This document shows, in pieces, positions 7,355-15,291 of a stretch of 24,396 bases of DNA. The position numbers and the translations under genes are program-made. Below the pieces are notes generated by a model. The model had not been told where the DNA came from. It did no database searches and saw nothing but the letters and a program-made list of their open reading frames with translations. How positions within the stretch are numbered: position 1 is the stretch's first letter; every line of letters begins with the position of its first letter. Source of the DNA: Christensenella sp. UBA5489 (GTDB lineage Bacteria > Bacillota > Clostridia > Christensenellales > UBA1242); contig DIPL01000011.1 of NCBI GenBank assembly GCA_002424095.1, forward strand, positions 1-24,396, in the 5' to 3' direction.

Positions 7355-9160
7355 TTATTTATTGTCATCAGATTTAAGAATTGATATAAAAGCCTCGCTT
7401 GGAATTTCTACATTTCCAATTTGCTTCATCTTTTTCTTTCCTTCTTTTTGCTTTTCAAGCAATTTTCTTTTTCTTGTTATATCTCCGCCGTAACATTTCG
7501 ACAAAACATCTTTTCTGAGAGCACTGATAGTTTCTCTTGCAATTACTTTGCTTCCTATGCACGCTTGAATTGGCACTTCAAAAAGTTGCCGTGGAATGAC
7601 CTTTTTCAATTTTTCAGCAATTGCTTTCCCTCGTGAATATGCCTTGTCTTTATGCACAATTAAAGAAAGAGCATCGCATAATTCGCCATTTAAAAGAATA
7701 TCTAATCTTATTAAATCTCCACTTTCATATCCTGCAAGTTCATAATCAAGTCCAGCATATCCACGTGTTCGTGATTTCAAGTTATCAAAAAAATCATAAA
7801 CCATTTCATTCAACGGCATTTTATAATCCATTCGCACACGTCTTTTTTCTAAATATTGCATATCTTTAAACTGTCCACGTTTTTCTTTGCATAGTTCCAT
7901 AACACTTCCGACATATTCGGGCGGTGTGTAAATTTTCAAACTCACGATTGGCTCTTCAATTTTTTCAATTTCCTGTGTATCTGGCAATAGTGTCGGATTT
8001 GAAATATTAAGCAATTCTCCACTTGTTTTATATACGTTATAGCTCACCCCGGGTGCTGTCGTTATAATATCTAAATTAAATTCTCTTTTCAATCTTTCAG
8101 TTATGATTTCCATATGCAAAAGTCCTAGAAATCCACAACGGAAACCAAAACCAAGTGCTTGCGAAACTTCGGGAGCATAATCCAACGCAGCATCATTTAA
8201 TTTTAATTTTTCCAAAGCGTCTTTTAAGTCGTTATACCTCGAACCGTCAATTGAATATATTCCGCAAAAAACAACAGGTTGAACTTTGCGGTAGCCTGAC
8301 AACGGCTTTTGTGTCGGATTATCCGCCAACGTTATTGTATCGCCGACTTTTATATCCGCCACATTTTTTATACTACACGCAAGAAAACCGACATCGCCTG
8401 CACGCAGAATTTCAACCGTTTTCATTGCAGGAGTGAAAATGCCAATTTCAGTAACTTCATAAGTTTTTCCGCTTGCCATCATTTTTATTTTTGTTCCGAC
8501 TTTAACCTCGCCATCAAAAAGACGGATGAAACTTATTGCGCCTTTAAAATTATCATAAAAACTATCAAAAATAAGTGCTTTTAATGGTGCATTTTCATTG
8601 CCTTTCGGTGAAGGTACTTTCTTAATTATTTGATGCAAGACTGACTCAATATTGATACCTACTTTTGCAGAAATTAAAGGAACATCATCGGTCGGAAGTC
8701 CAATAATTTCTTCTATTTCTTTCTTTATTTCATCAGGGCGAGCACTCGGCAAGTCAATTTTATTAATTACCGGCAAAATTTCGAGGTTTGCGTCAAGTGC
8801 AAGATAAGCATTTGCAAGCGTTTGAGCCTCAACACCTTGACTTGCATCAACAATTAATAAAGCACCTTCGCAAGCAGCGAGGGAGCGGGAAACTTCATAA
8901 GTGAAATCTACGTGCCCGGGCGTGTCAATTAGATTAAGCATATATTCTTCACCTTCAAAGTTATAAAACATTCTAGTTGGTGTTAATTTTATTGTTATAC
9001 CACGCTCACGTTCTAAATCCATACTATCAAGAAGTTGTTTTTCCATTTCTCTTGCGGATACAGTGCCAGTTTTTTCAATTAATCGGTCAGCAAGCGTGCT
9101 TTTTCCGTGGTCTATATGTGCTATTATGCAAAAATTCCTTATTTTTTCTTGTCTGTTCAT
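7355..9160 (-). CDS. lepA: Elongation factor 4 (LepA), translation GTPase
   Basis: LepA is a ribosome-bound GTPase that affects initiation and back-translocation. At 601 residues it has the expected length. Motifs: AHIDHGKST at 14-22, DTPGH at 79-83, NKID at 133-136, followed by EF-G-like domains II, III and V and the LepA-specific C-terminal domain (for example GGDITRKRKLLEKQKEGKKK near 560). AAGGAAAA directly precedes the ATG. It is 28 bp downstream of scpA and runs into hemW. Confidence 0.98.
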   Translation of the reverse strand: MNRQEKIRNFCIIAHIDHGKSTLADRLIEKTGTVSAREMEKQLLDSMDLERERGITIKLTPTRMFYNFEGEEYMLNLIDTPGHVDFTYEVSRSLAACEGALLIVDASQGVEAQTLANAYLALDANLEILPVINKIDLPSARPDEIKKEIEEIIGLPTDDVPLISAKVGINIESVLHQIIKKVPSPKGNENAPLKALIFDSFYDNFKGAISFIRLFDGEVKVGTKIKMMASGKTYEVTEIGIFTPAMKTVEILRAGDVGFLACSIKNVADIKVGDTITLADNPTQKPLSGYRKVQPVVFCGIYSIDGSRYNDLKDALEKLKLNDAALDYAPEVSQALGFGFRCGFLGLLHMEIITERLKREFNLDIITTAPGVSYNVYKTSGELLNISNPTLLPDTQEIEKIEEPIVSLKIYTPPEYVGSVMELCKEKRGQFKDMQYLEKRRVRMDYKMPLNEMVYDFFDNLKSRTRGYAGLDYELAGYESGDLIRLDILLNGELCDALSLIVHKDKAYSRGKAIAEKLKKVIPRQLFEVPIQACIGSKVIARETISALRKDVLSKCYGGDITRKRKLLEKQKEGKKKMKQIGNVEIPSEAFISILKSDDNK

Positions 9161-9188
9161 TTTTCCTTTATACTTTTTCTAATTTTCA

Positions 9189-9959
9189 TCAATCATTTGC
9201 ACGAACTTCTTCATTCAAATAAACCATAATTTCCGCAAAAGTTGAATCTTGTCGCACTTTTGCAAATTGAAGTTTTATAAGTTCTAAAAGTGCAAGAAAA
9301 ATATTGATGAATTCGCTTTTTGTTTGCCCTTTTTCAAAGAATTCTGTGAATTTTATTTCCTTTTGTTCGTTCAACAAACTTTTTATTTCAACAATTTTCT
9401 CTGCAACGGTAAATCGGTCTTTTTCAATTTTCTTTGGAGGTTCAATGATATCTTGTTTTTCAACTTTTGTCAAAATTCCAACAAAAGCATCTAGAAGTTT
9501 ATCTAAAACCATATCTTTCAAAACAAATTTCGGTGCGCCGACATCTTTGTCTGGCTCTTTATACATTCGGTCTACATCTTCAATATTATGCAAATCTTCG
9601 CTTACTTCTCTGAATAATTTATATTCTTTTAAACGGCTTAAAAGCAACATTTCGCTATCTTCTTCATCGGGATTTTCTTCTTCAATTCTAGGAAGCAATG
9701 ATTTTGACTTTATTTCAATTAAGGTTGCTGCCATAATTATAAACTCGCTTGCTTTTTCCATATCCAAATCGCTGAGTTGACTCATATAATCTAAGTATTG
9801 TCCTGTTAAATCGGCAAGTTTAACTTCTTCAATATCCATTTTATTCTTCTTGATAATTTCCAATAATAAAGCCAATGGACCTTCAAAGTTTTCCAATTTA
9901 AATTTATATTCATCATCTTCTTCTGCTAAATTTTCAGAGTTTTCATTAATATTTTCCAT
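9189..9959 (-). CDS. scpA: Segregation and condensation protein A
   Basis: ScpA is the kleisin of the bacterial SMC complex and bridges SMC heads with ScpB. The 256-residue protein has the family N-terminus FEGPLALLLEIIKKNKMDI near 24-42 and QYLDYM near 53-58, a helical SMC-neck-binding region rich in Asp/Glu in the middle, and a C-terminal winged helix ending in FAEIMVYLNEE. The common GPLDLLL has Ala in place of Asp. The partner scpB, which usually follows directly, is not in this window; lepA follows instead. The start has a modest GGAAA ribosome binding site. It lies 29 bp downstream of the site-2 protease gene, a common neighbour in Clostridia. Confidence 0.93.
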   Translation of the reverse strand: MENINENSENLAEEDDEYKFKLENFEGPLALLLEIIKKNKMDIEEVKLADLTGQYLDYMSQLSDLDMEKASEFIIMAATLIEIKSKSLLPRIEEENPDEEDSEMLLLSRLKEYKLFREVSEDLHNIEDVDRMYKEPDKDVGAPKFVLKDMVLDKLLDAFVGILTKVEKQDIIEPPKKIEKDRFTVAEKIVEIKSLLNEQKEIKFTEFFEKGQTKSEFINIFLALLELIKLQFAKVRQDSTFAEIMVYLNEEVRAND

Positions 9960-9988
9960 TATATTTCCATTTCAATATGCAAAATTAT

Positions 9989-10723
9989 CTAAAAGAATAA
10001 TTGCCAAAAACCTATAAATAAATTAATAATCCACGACATAACATTGCTATAAAACATACCTAATATTGATTGTCCGTTGAAAATCGGAATAATCATTATC
10101 AATAAAACTACAAAACCAAATTGATACATAAATTGAACGAACTTATTGTCATATCTTAAAAAAGTTGCAATAAAGTTAAAGCCGTCAAGCGGATAAATTG
10201 GCAATAAATTAAAAATAAACAGTGCAAGATTTAAAAAGATTGTGAAATAAATAAAATAGTATAGAAAAGTAATAAATAAGTTTGTTGAATAAAGAGTTGT
10301 TGAAAATAAAACACCTGTACTTACAAGCAAGTAGAAAATGCCTGAAAATAAAAATGCTAAAACAAGATTTGTCAAAATGCCACTCAGCGAAACGGCAATC
10401 ATTCCTTTTTTATAGTTTCTAAAATTTTGCGGATTTATTCTAACAGGTTTTGCCCAGCCGAATCCAATTAAGAAAAAACTTAAAAGTCCAAGTCCGCTGA
10501 AATGTGCAAAAGGGTTTAAGGTTAGTCTGCCACTTAATTTTGGTGTCATATCTCCATGTTTATATGCCGCATAAGAATGAGCAAATTCGTGAAGCGACAT
10601 CGCCACACATATCGCTAAAAAATATGCGAGCAAAACGGCGAAAGCAACCTCAGGTGGCATTTCTCTGATTAAATATATTAATAACATAACTAATATTATA
10701 TAAATTAAAACTGTTTTATGCAA
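9989..10723 (-). CDS. Site-2 protease family (M50) zinc metalloprotease
   Basis: A membrane-embedded zinc protease of the YwhC/site-2 type, the group that cuts transmembrane substrates. The zinc ligands are in HEFAH at 45-49, and the third ligand is in NLLPIYPLDG near residue 170; five or so membrane segments surround them. The frame opens with a TTG at 10723 that has no ribosome binding site and lies just behind a TATAAT, so the ATG at 10687 or the ATG at 10660 (start MPPEV, closest to relatives) may be the real start. Substrates are unknown. It lies 29 bp upstream of scpA. Confidence 0.87.
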   Translation of the reverse strand: MHKTVLIYIILVMLLIYLIREMPPEVAFAVLLAYFLAICVAMSLHEFAHSYAAYKHGDMTPKLSGRLTLNPFAHFSGLGLLSFFLIGFGWAKPVRINPQNFRNYKKGMIAVSLSGILTNLVLAFLFSGIFYLLVSTGVLFSTTLYSTNLFITFLYYFIYFTIFLNLALFIFNLLPIYPLDGFNFIATFLRYDNKFVQFMYQFGFVVLLIMIIPIFNGQSILGMFYSNVMSWIINLFIGFWQLFF

Positions 10724-10764
10724 GTGTTATTATAATTTAATAATAAAATTTTTATTATAAAATA

Positions 10765-10820
10765 TCAAAAAACAAAAGAAAACCTGCACTTGTGAATTGT
10801 TTTTAACACAAGACAGGTTT
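10765..10820 (-). terminator. Intrinsic terminator behind dacF
   Basis: AAACCTG-CA-CTTGTG (10780-10794) pairs with CACAAG-A-CAGGTTT (10807-10820) with a 12-base loop. On the minus strand the stem is followed by TTCTTTTGTTTTTTG. It closes the dacF transcript about 140 bp behind the stop codon. Confidence 0.75.
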
Positions 10821-10848
10821 ATAAATATGATTTATAAAATATTTGTTC

Positions 10849-10948
10849 TTTGCATAGTACCGACTTGATTATTTTTTGCATAGTACTAACATTTCAGTTT
10901 TATGATTTTTTCTTTATCATAATATACGAGTTTTTTCATAGCACTAAC
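10849..10948. repeat. Three short direct repeats in the dacF 3' region
   Basis: Three copies of a 14-16 base unit lie in the same orientation: TTTGCATAGTACCGAC (10849-10864), TTGCATAGTACTAAC (10876-10890) and TTCATAGCACTAAC (10935-10948). They sit between the dacF stop codon and its terminator. The spacing is irregular (27 and 59 bp between starts), so this is not a CRISPR array. A small hairpin, TATGAT/ATCATA, lies between the second and third copy. The function is unknown. Confidence 0.6.
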
Positions 10949-10962
10949 AATAGTTTTATTTT

Positions 10963-12132
10963 TTAAAAGTTTTTAATTATCTTTTTAAGACCTTGTCCGA
11001 AAGTAATCGAATCAATATCTTGATTTATCACAACCGGAATTTCTTTAACGACAACACCTTTTTTTGAAATTATAACATTGCCAACCTGTTCACCTGCTTT
11101 TATAGGAGCAGTTATATTTTGCTTAACTTCTGTGCTGATATCCCAACTGCTTTTTTCACCTTTTTTTACAATACCGTAAAAATTTTCAACTGCAAAAACA
11201 TCAATTTGGCTTAAATCGCTTTTCTTAATTTTTATAGTTGCAACGGGCTTGTCTTTCGAAAGTATTTTTTCATTAGAAAAATTTGCATAGCCATAATTAA
11301 ATAATTTAACTGTTTGATTAAAGCGTTCTTTCCCTGTTTTCGCTCCTAACACAACGGCAATTAAACGCATATCATCTCTTATGGCAGATGCTGAAAGACA
11401 ATAACCTGCTTCATCTGTCGAGCCTGTTTTGCCACAATCGCATCCTAAATAATATCTCACAAGTTTATTTGTGTTTACCAGTTCGGTTTTTCTGCCGGAC
11501 GGATGAATAAGTTCATCCATCCAAATTGTGCTATATTTATGATAAATTGGATTCGGTACAATTTTCGCTAAAAGGATTGCTGAATCACGAGCGGTTGAAT
11601 ATTGCATCGGTGCTGGAAGTCCTGAACTATTTACATAAATAGTGTTCTTCATTCCGAGTTCAGTAGCCTTTTTATTCATTTTTTTAACAAAATTACTTTC
11701 GCTTCCTGCAATATGCTCCGCAAGTGCAACACTAGCATCATTTGCAGAAGAAATAATAACACTTTTTAACATTTCTTCAACTGTATATTGAACGTTTGGG
11801 TCAATGAAAACTTGCGAACCACCCATTCCTGCGGCATTGGCTGATGAAGTTAATTTATCAGTTAAGGAAATTTTATTATTATCTAAACTTTCAAGTGTTA
11901 AATAAATAGTCATAAGTTTAACCATACTTGCAATTTGAAGTTTTGAATCTGCATTTTCTTCAAATAAAATTTCGGAAGAATTATAATCCATTAAAAATCC
12001 CGCCTTCGCATCAACTGAAAAATCACTTTGTGCAAAAACAAAAGTTTTTGAATAATTAAAAAGCGTAATTGTGCAAATACAAATAAGACAAAGTGCAATT
12101 ATATAAAATTTTTTGAGATAAATCTTTTTCAT
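10963..12132 (-). CDS. dacF: Serine-type D-Ala-D-Ala carboxypeptidase (DacF/DacB type)
   Basis: A penicillin-binding protein (S11 family) that trims the terminal D-Ala from peptidoglycan stem peptides outside the membrane. It has a signal peptide (residues 1-35, charged MKKIYLKK then a hydrophobic core and a site near VFAQS). The three active-site motifs are SMVK at 69-72, SAN at 129-131 and KTG at 235-237. The last 100 residues form the beta-rich PBP5-type C-terminal domain, ending in a KKIIKNF tail that may contact the membrane. Length 389 is typical. Its position next to punA and the SpoIIM-like gene mirrors sporulation-linked dacF loci, so forespore expression is likely but not shown. A hairpin covers its ribosome binding site. 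Confidence 0.95.
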   Translation of the reverse strand: MKKIYLKKFYIIALCLICICTITLFNYSKTFVFAQSDFSVDAKAGFLMDYNSSEILFEENADSKLQIASMVKLMTIYLTLESLDNNKISLTDKLTSSANAAGMGGSQVFIDPNVQYTVEEMLKSVIISSANDASVALAEHIAGSESNFVKKMNKKATELGMKNTIYVNSSGLPAPMQYSTARDSAILLAKIVPNPIYHKYSTIWMDELIHPSGRKTELVNTNKLVRYYLGCDCGKTGSTDEAGYCLSASAIRDDMRLIAVVLGAKTGKERFNQTVKLFNYGYANFSNEKILSKDKPVATIKIKKSDLSQIDVFAVENFYGIVKKGEKSSWDISTEVKQNITAPIKAGEQVGNVIISKKGVVVKEIPVVINQDIDSITFGQGLKKIIKNF

Positions 12133-12134
12133 AA

Positions 12135-12165
12135 AAAAACTACCTTCCTTTTTTAGGTAGTTTTT
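12135..12165 (-). terminator. Hairpin between punA and dacF: terminator and/or leader that covers the dacF ribosome binding site
   Basis: Perfect 10-bp arms AAAAACTACC (12135-12144) and GGTAGTTTTT (12156-12165) enclose an 11-base loop. On the minus strand the stem ends in six T residues and the dacF ATG follows two bases later. The only ribosome binding site, AAGGAAGG, spans the loop and the 3' arm. It may end the punA transcript, hide the dacF start, or both. Confidence 0.7.
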
Positions 12166-12244
12166 GAAAAAACTTCTATTTTATACATTATTTGCGTTAT
12201 ATTTATTAAAATATTGTTTTTATGTTTTTCGTTTTTATTATTAT

Positions 12245-13129
12245 TTATTTCTTATTTACATCGTTCAGATAAGACAACAAATCTTTTATTATCAAACTAA
12301 GGTTTTTTGAAATTATCCCTGCGGTTTTAACAACATCGTCGTGAAGCAGAATTTCGCTGTCGTTTGTTATGGCTGAATTTGTTATGCCTGCAAAAGCGAC
12401 AAACTTTATTCCAAAATAGTTCGCTGAAATACAATCCATTGCTGTACTCATTGAAACGGTGTCCGCTCCGAATTTACGAAAAGCCCTGACTTCGGCAGGT
12501 GTTTCGTATGAAGGTCCGCTGACCTGTATATGAACTCCTTCGTGAATTGAAACACTGCGATTTTTAGCAATTTTCTTGATTTTAGAACGCAAGTCTTTAT
12601 CATAAGCGTTGCTCATATCTAAAAACATAACTGGCTCTCTGGCAATGAGCGGATTGGTGCCTGTTAAATTTATATGGTCTTTGATAAGCATTAAATCGCC
12701 CGCTTTAAATTTCTCGTTTACTGCTCCGACAGCAGTTGTGGCAATGATAGTTTTTATGCCAAAATCTTTTAATATGTTGAAAAATTTCAAAATATTTTTC
12801 GCATCGCCTGTTTCATAATAATGCACACGACTTGCAATTATGAGCGGAATATTTTTATATTTTCCAAAAATGAATTCTCTGCTATGCCCTGCAATTTTGC
12901 GGTATTTTAAGCCTAAATCTTCAAAACTTATTGTCATTTTATCATCAAGTTCAACTATATCTTTAAAGCCTGAACCTAAAATCAATGCAATTTCAGGTTT
13001 TGAGCCTTTTATTTTTTCCTTAAATTCGCTTATTTTAGCCTTAACTCTTTCTTCTTCTTTCAATAAATTATCTATTTTAGTTTTCATAATTTCTTTAACT
13101 TTTTCTTCCAAAATTTCATTTGTTTGCAT
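12245..13129 (-). CDS. punA: Purine nucleoside phosphorylase, divergent active site
   Basis: PNP splits purine nucleosides with phosphate into base plus ribose 1-phosphate in salvage. Trimeric-class motifs are present: LGSGF at 51-55, GHSREF at 81-86, RVHYYE at 101-106, AGDLMLIKDHINLTGTNP at 143-160, SGPSYETPAEVRAF at 204-217, and ITNSA at 249-253. Base-recognition positions differ from the usual family: the Asn in VTNAAGG is Thr132, and the Glu of STVPE is Asp232 (STAMD). A charged 45-residue leader, about 20 longer than usual, precedes the core, but AAGGAG eight bases before the ATG supports this start. It lies between spoIIM and dacF as in other spore formers. Substrate range may be altered. 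Confidence 0.9.
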   Translation of the reverse strand: MQTNEILEEKVKEIMKTKIDNLLKEEERVKAKISEFKEKIKGSKPEIALILGSGFKDIVELDDKMTISFEDLGLKYRKIAGHSREFIFGKYKNIPLIIASRVHYYETGDAKNILKFFNILKDFGIKTIIATTAVGAVNEKFKAGDLMLIKDHINLTGTNPLIAREPVMFLDMSNAYDKDLRSKIKKIAKNRSVSIHEGVHIQVSGPSYETPAEVRAFRKFGADTVSMSTAMDCISANYFGIKFVAFAGITNSAITNDSEILLHDDVVKTAGIISKNLSLIIKDLLSYLNDVNKK

Positions 13130-13218
13130 TATTTCAACTCCTTAATTTCGAATATTCATATTAATATATAATATCATAAATTTAAAAGAAATACAAATAT
13201 TTTATAGGATTTATTGCA

Positions 13219-13833
13219 TTAAAATGCGAAAATCACAGAAGCATTTAACACAATTAAAAGTATTGTTTGAATTAAATTTAAAATAGTCAAAATTAGAAAA
13301 AAACTGAAAAATGTTTTGCGAAAACTTATATTACAATATCCAAATTTTCTTTTACTTTCTGCACGGTTAAGCAATAGAACATAGTAAACTATATAAAGTG
13401 CTGTTATAATTAATTGAAATGGTAAAATGATTATTATACTTGTAAAAGCACCACTGACACCGAAAACAGTTAAAAGTAAAACACAATTAAAGCCAGCCAA
13501 ATATGTTCTATATGCAATTAAAATTAATCCAACGGGAACTAAATATACTGTTAACGAACAAACAAATAACGCCAATAAAAATAATGTATATGACGCAAGT
13601 CTTGTAAAAAAATATGAAAACGAGGCAAGTTCGCTACTTGTATAAATGCGGAGATTAAAATCGTTCAAGGTGGATAATGTTATTCCACATTTAAAGGCAA
13701 CGAAAATACCTGTTAAAAGTCCAATAACTGCAAAAAAAGATGTAATAAAATATAAAAATTTGTTTTTTTTGAAGTTGGACAACATTCCATATTTAATATC
13801 GGAAATTTTGCATAAGAAAGCATATGATTTCAT
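13219..13833 (-). CDS. spoIIM: Stage II sporulation protein M-like membrane protein
   Basis: A 204-residue protein with a soluble start followed by five to six membrane helices. SpoIIM acts with SpoIID and SpoIIP in forespore engulfment. Size, topology, the YLVPVGLILIAYRTYLAGFN region and the basic AESKRKFGY loop before the last helix fit the SpoIIM family, and its position between punA/dacF and spoIVB supports it. There are no catalytic residues to check, so the call rests on topology and context. The frame is open one codon upstream (TTG at 13836); the adjacent ATG at 13833 is preferred. It begins 49 bp after the spoIVB stop codon. Confidence 0.7.
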   Translation of the reverse strand: MKSYAFLCKISDIKYGMLSNFKKNKFLYFITSFFAVIGLLTGIFVAFKCGITLSTLNDFNLRIYTSSELASFSYFFTRLASYTLFLLALFVCSLTVYLVPVGLILIAYRTYLAGFNCVLLLTVFGVSGAFTSIIIILPFQLIITALYIVYYVLLLNRAESKRKFGYCNISFRKTFFSFFLILTILNLIQTILLIVLNASVIFAF

Positions 13834-13885
13834 CAATATACTCTATTCGCTATTTTTAAACAATATTCGTTGGAAAAATTAAAGT

Positions 13886-15103
13886 TTATTGTTGCATCAT
13901 CCAATCAGCATAAATGCCATAGCCTTTTGTTGGGTCGGTTACAAAAACGTGTGTAACTGCACCAATTAATTTTTTATTTTGCAAAATCGGACTTCCGCTC
14001 ATACCTTGCAAAATTCCGCCCGTTAGATTTAAAAGTCTTTTATCTGTTACTCTGAAAATAAAACTTTTATCATTCGTTTCTGGTTGATAGGATGTTTTTA
14101 TGATTTCAATATCATACTCTTCACGCATACCGCTCACTGAACTTACAATTTTTGCTTTACCTGTTTTAATTGTCATCCGGCTTCCAACTTCGGCGTTTAA
14201 ATTATAATCAACTAAACTTTCAAGGTCGGTTACCGTGCCATATACGCCATACTTTGTATTTTTTTCAATTGTTCCCTTCCCGTTGACTCCTTGTAAAAAA
14301 ATACAACGCAACTCACCTGGATTGTTTTTTTCTGCCTTATTAATTCCAATTTGATTGCATTTGTAAATTTTGCCTTCTTGCACTGGAATTTCAACTCCTG
14401 TTTCAAAATCAGTTATAGCATGTCCAAGTGCACCAAAACAATTATCGGATTTTTTGACATAAGTCAAGGTTCCAATTCCGCTGGTATCATCTTTTACCCA
14501 AAGACCAATTTTAAAATCGCCACTTTGTAAATCTTGCTCTGGAATTATATCACAAGTTAAAATTTCTCCGTTACGAAGTATGCTCAACGTTGCTTTTTCG
14601 CCAAGATTTTGAGCGAGAATTTCAGGTATATCAGCACAATCGGCTATGGTTATGTCGTTTATTTTAACAATTATATCTCCTTCTTTTATTTCAAGACTTT
14701 TTACCGTTTCAACATCGCCGTCGACTGATAAAATTGTGTTACTTCCAACGACAAGAGCACCTTTTGTTTTAATAGCAAAGCCGAGCGGAATACCACCGAC
14801 ATACAACTCTTCGCCTTTATTAATTTCAACTTCAATTTGCCGTATTGGAATACAGCCAAAAAGTTTAAGCCACATTGTTCCGTAGGAATTTTTATCCGTG
14901 CCTGTTTTTATATCTGATAGTTTAGCGTGAATAAATTGACCAAACGGCTTTTCTTCATTGAGAAATTCGACATCACTATAAGAAACAACTGCGTGGTTTG
15001 GCAATGAGTAAATGTCGGAAAAGTTTGTGTTTAATCCAAATATAATAAACGCTGTGGCAAGAATTATTCCACAAAGTTTTATTAAGGTTTTTCTTTTTTT
15101 CAT
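13886..15103 (-). CDS. spoIVB: SpoIVB serine peptidase (stage IV sporulation protein B)
   Basis: SpoIVB is secreted from the forespore and cleaves SpoIVFA, which releases SpoIVFB to activate sigma-K. The protein has an N-terminal membrane anchor (about 8-25), a PDZ domain (about 105-190) and the S55 peptidase domain. Catalytic residues are seen as His228 (ALGHAITD), Ser in GMSGSP at 367-372 and Asp390 in THVFVTDPTKGYG. Length 405 is close to the 426 of Bacillus. GGAG stands eight bases before the ATG. This is the strongest evidence in the window that the organism makes endospores. Confidence 0.96.
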   Translation of the reverse strand: MKKRKTLIKLCGIILATAFIIFGLNTNFSDIYSLPNHAVVSYSDVEFLNEEKPFGQFIHAKLSDIKTGTDKNSYGTMWLKLFGCIPIRQIEVEINKGEELYVGGIPLGFAIKTKGALVVGSNTILSVDGDVETVKSLEIKEGDIIVKINDITIADCADIPEILAQNLGEKATLSILRNGEILTCDIIPEQDLQSGDFKIGLWVKDDTSGIGTLTYVKKSDNCFGALGHAITDFETGVEIPVQEGKIYKCNQIGINKAEKNNPGELRCIFLQGVNGKGTIEKNTKYGVYGTVTDLESLVDYNLNAEVGSRMTIKTGKAKIVSSVSGMREEYDIEIIKTSYQPETNDKSFIFRVTDKRLLNLTGGILQGMSGSPILQNKKLIGAVTHVFVTDPTKGYGIYADWMMQQ

Positions 15104-15246
15104 TATGTCTCCATATATTTTGTTTTAATGTTTATAAATTGCGTCAATATTTTTGTTGCTAAATTTTAGTTTATTTTATTACATTAAAATTATTCTGATA
15201 TTAATGTCGGTTTATAAAGTTATTAATTATGTTGTTTGGAAAAATA

Positions 15247-15274
15247 AAAAAAATTGCAATAATGCAATTTTTTT
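15247..15274. terminator. Bidirectional terminator behind polA
   Basis: Perfect 12-bp arms AAAAAAATTGCA (15247-15258) and TGCAATTTTTTT (15263-15274) enclose the loop ATAA. It lies 18 bp behind the polA stop and would also work in the opposite direction. Confidence 0.85.
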
Positions 15275-15291
15275 GTTAATGTTAGAAAAAA

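Noticed and set aside
8155..8584. Two overlapping plus-strand open frames opposite lepA
   Set aside because: They lie in the complement of a conserved translation factor and show no family features.
9304..9780. A 158-codon open frame on the plus strand opposite scpA
   Set aside because: It is Ser/Ile/Phe-rich, has no recognisable domain and mirrors the codon pattern of scpA, so it is a shadow.
10849..10948. Short CRISPR-like array
   Set aside because: The unit is only 14-16 bases and the spacing irregular (27 and 59 bp); there is no conserved spacer length.
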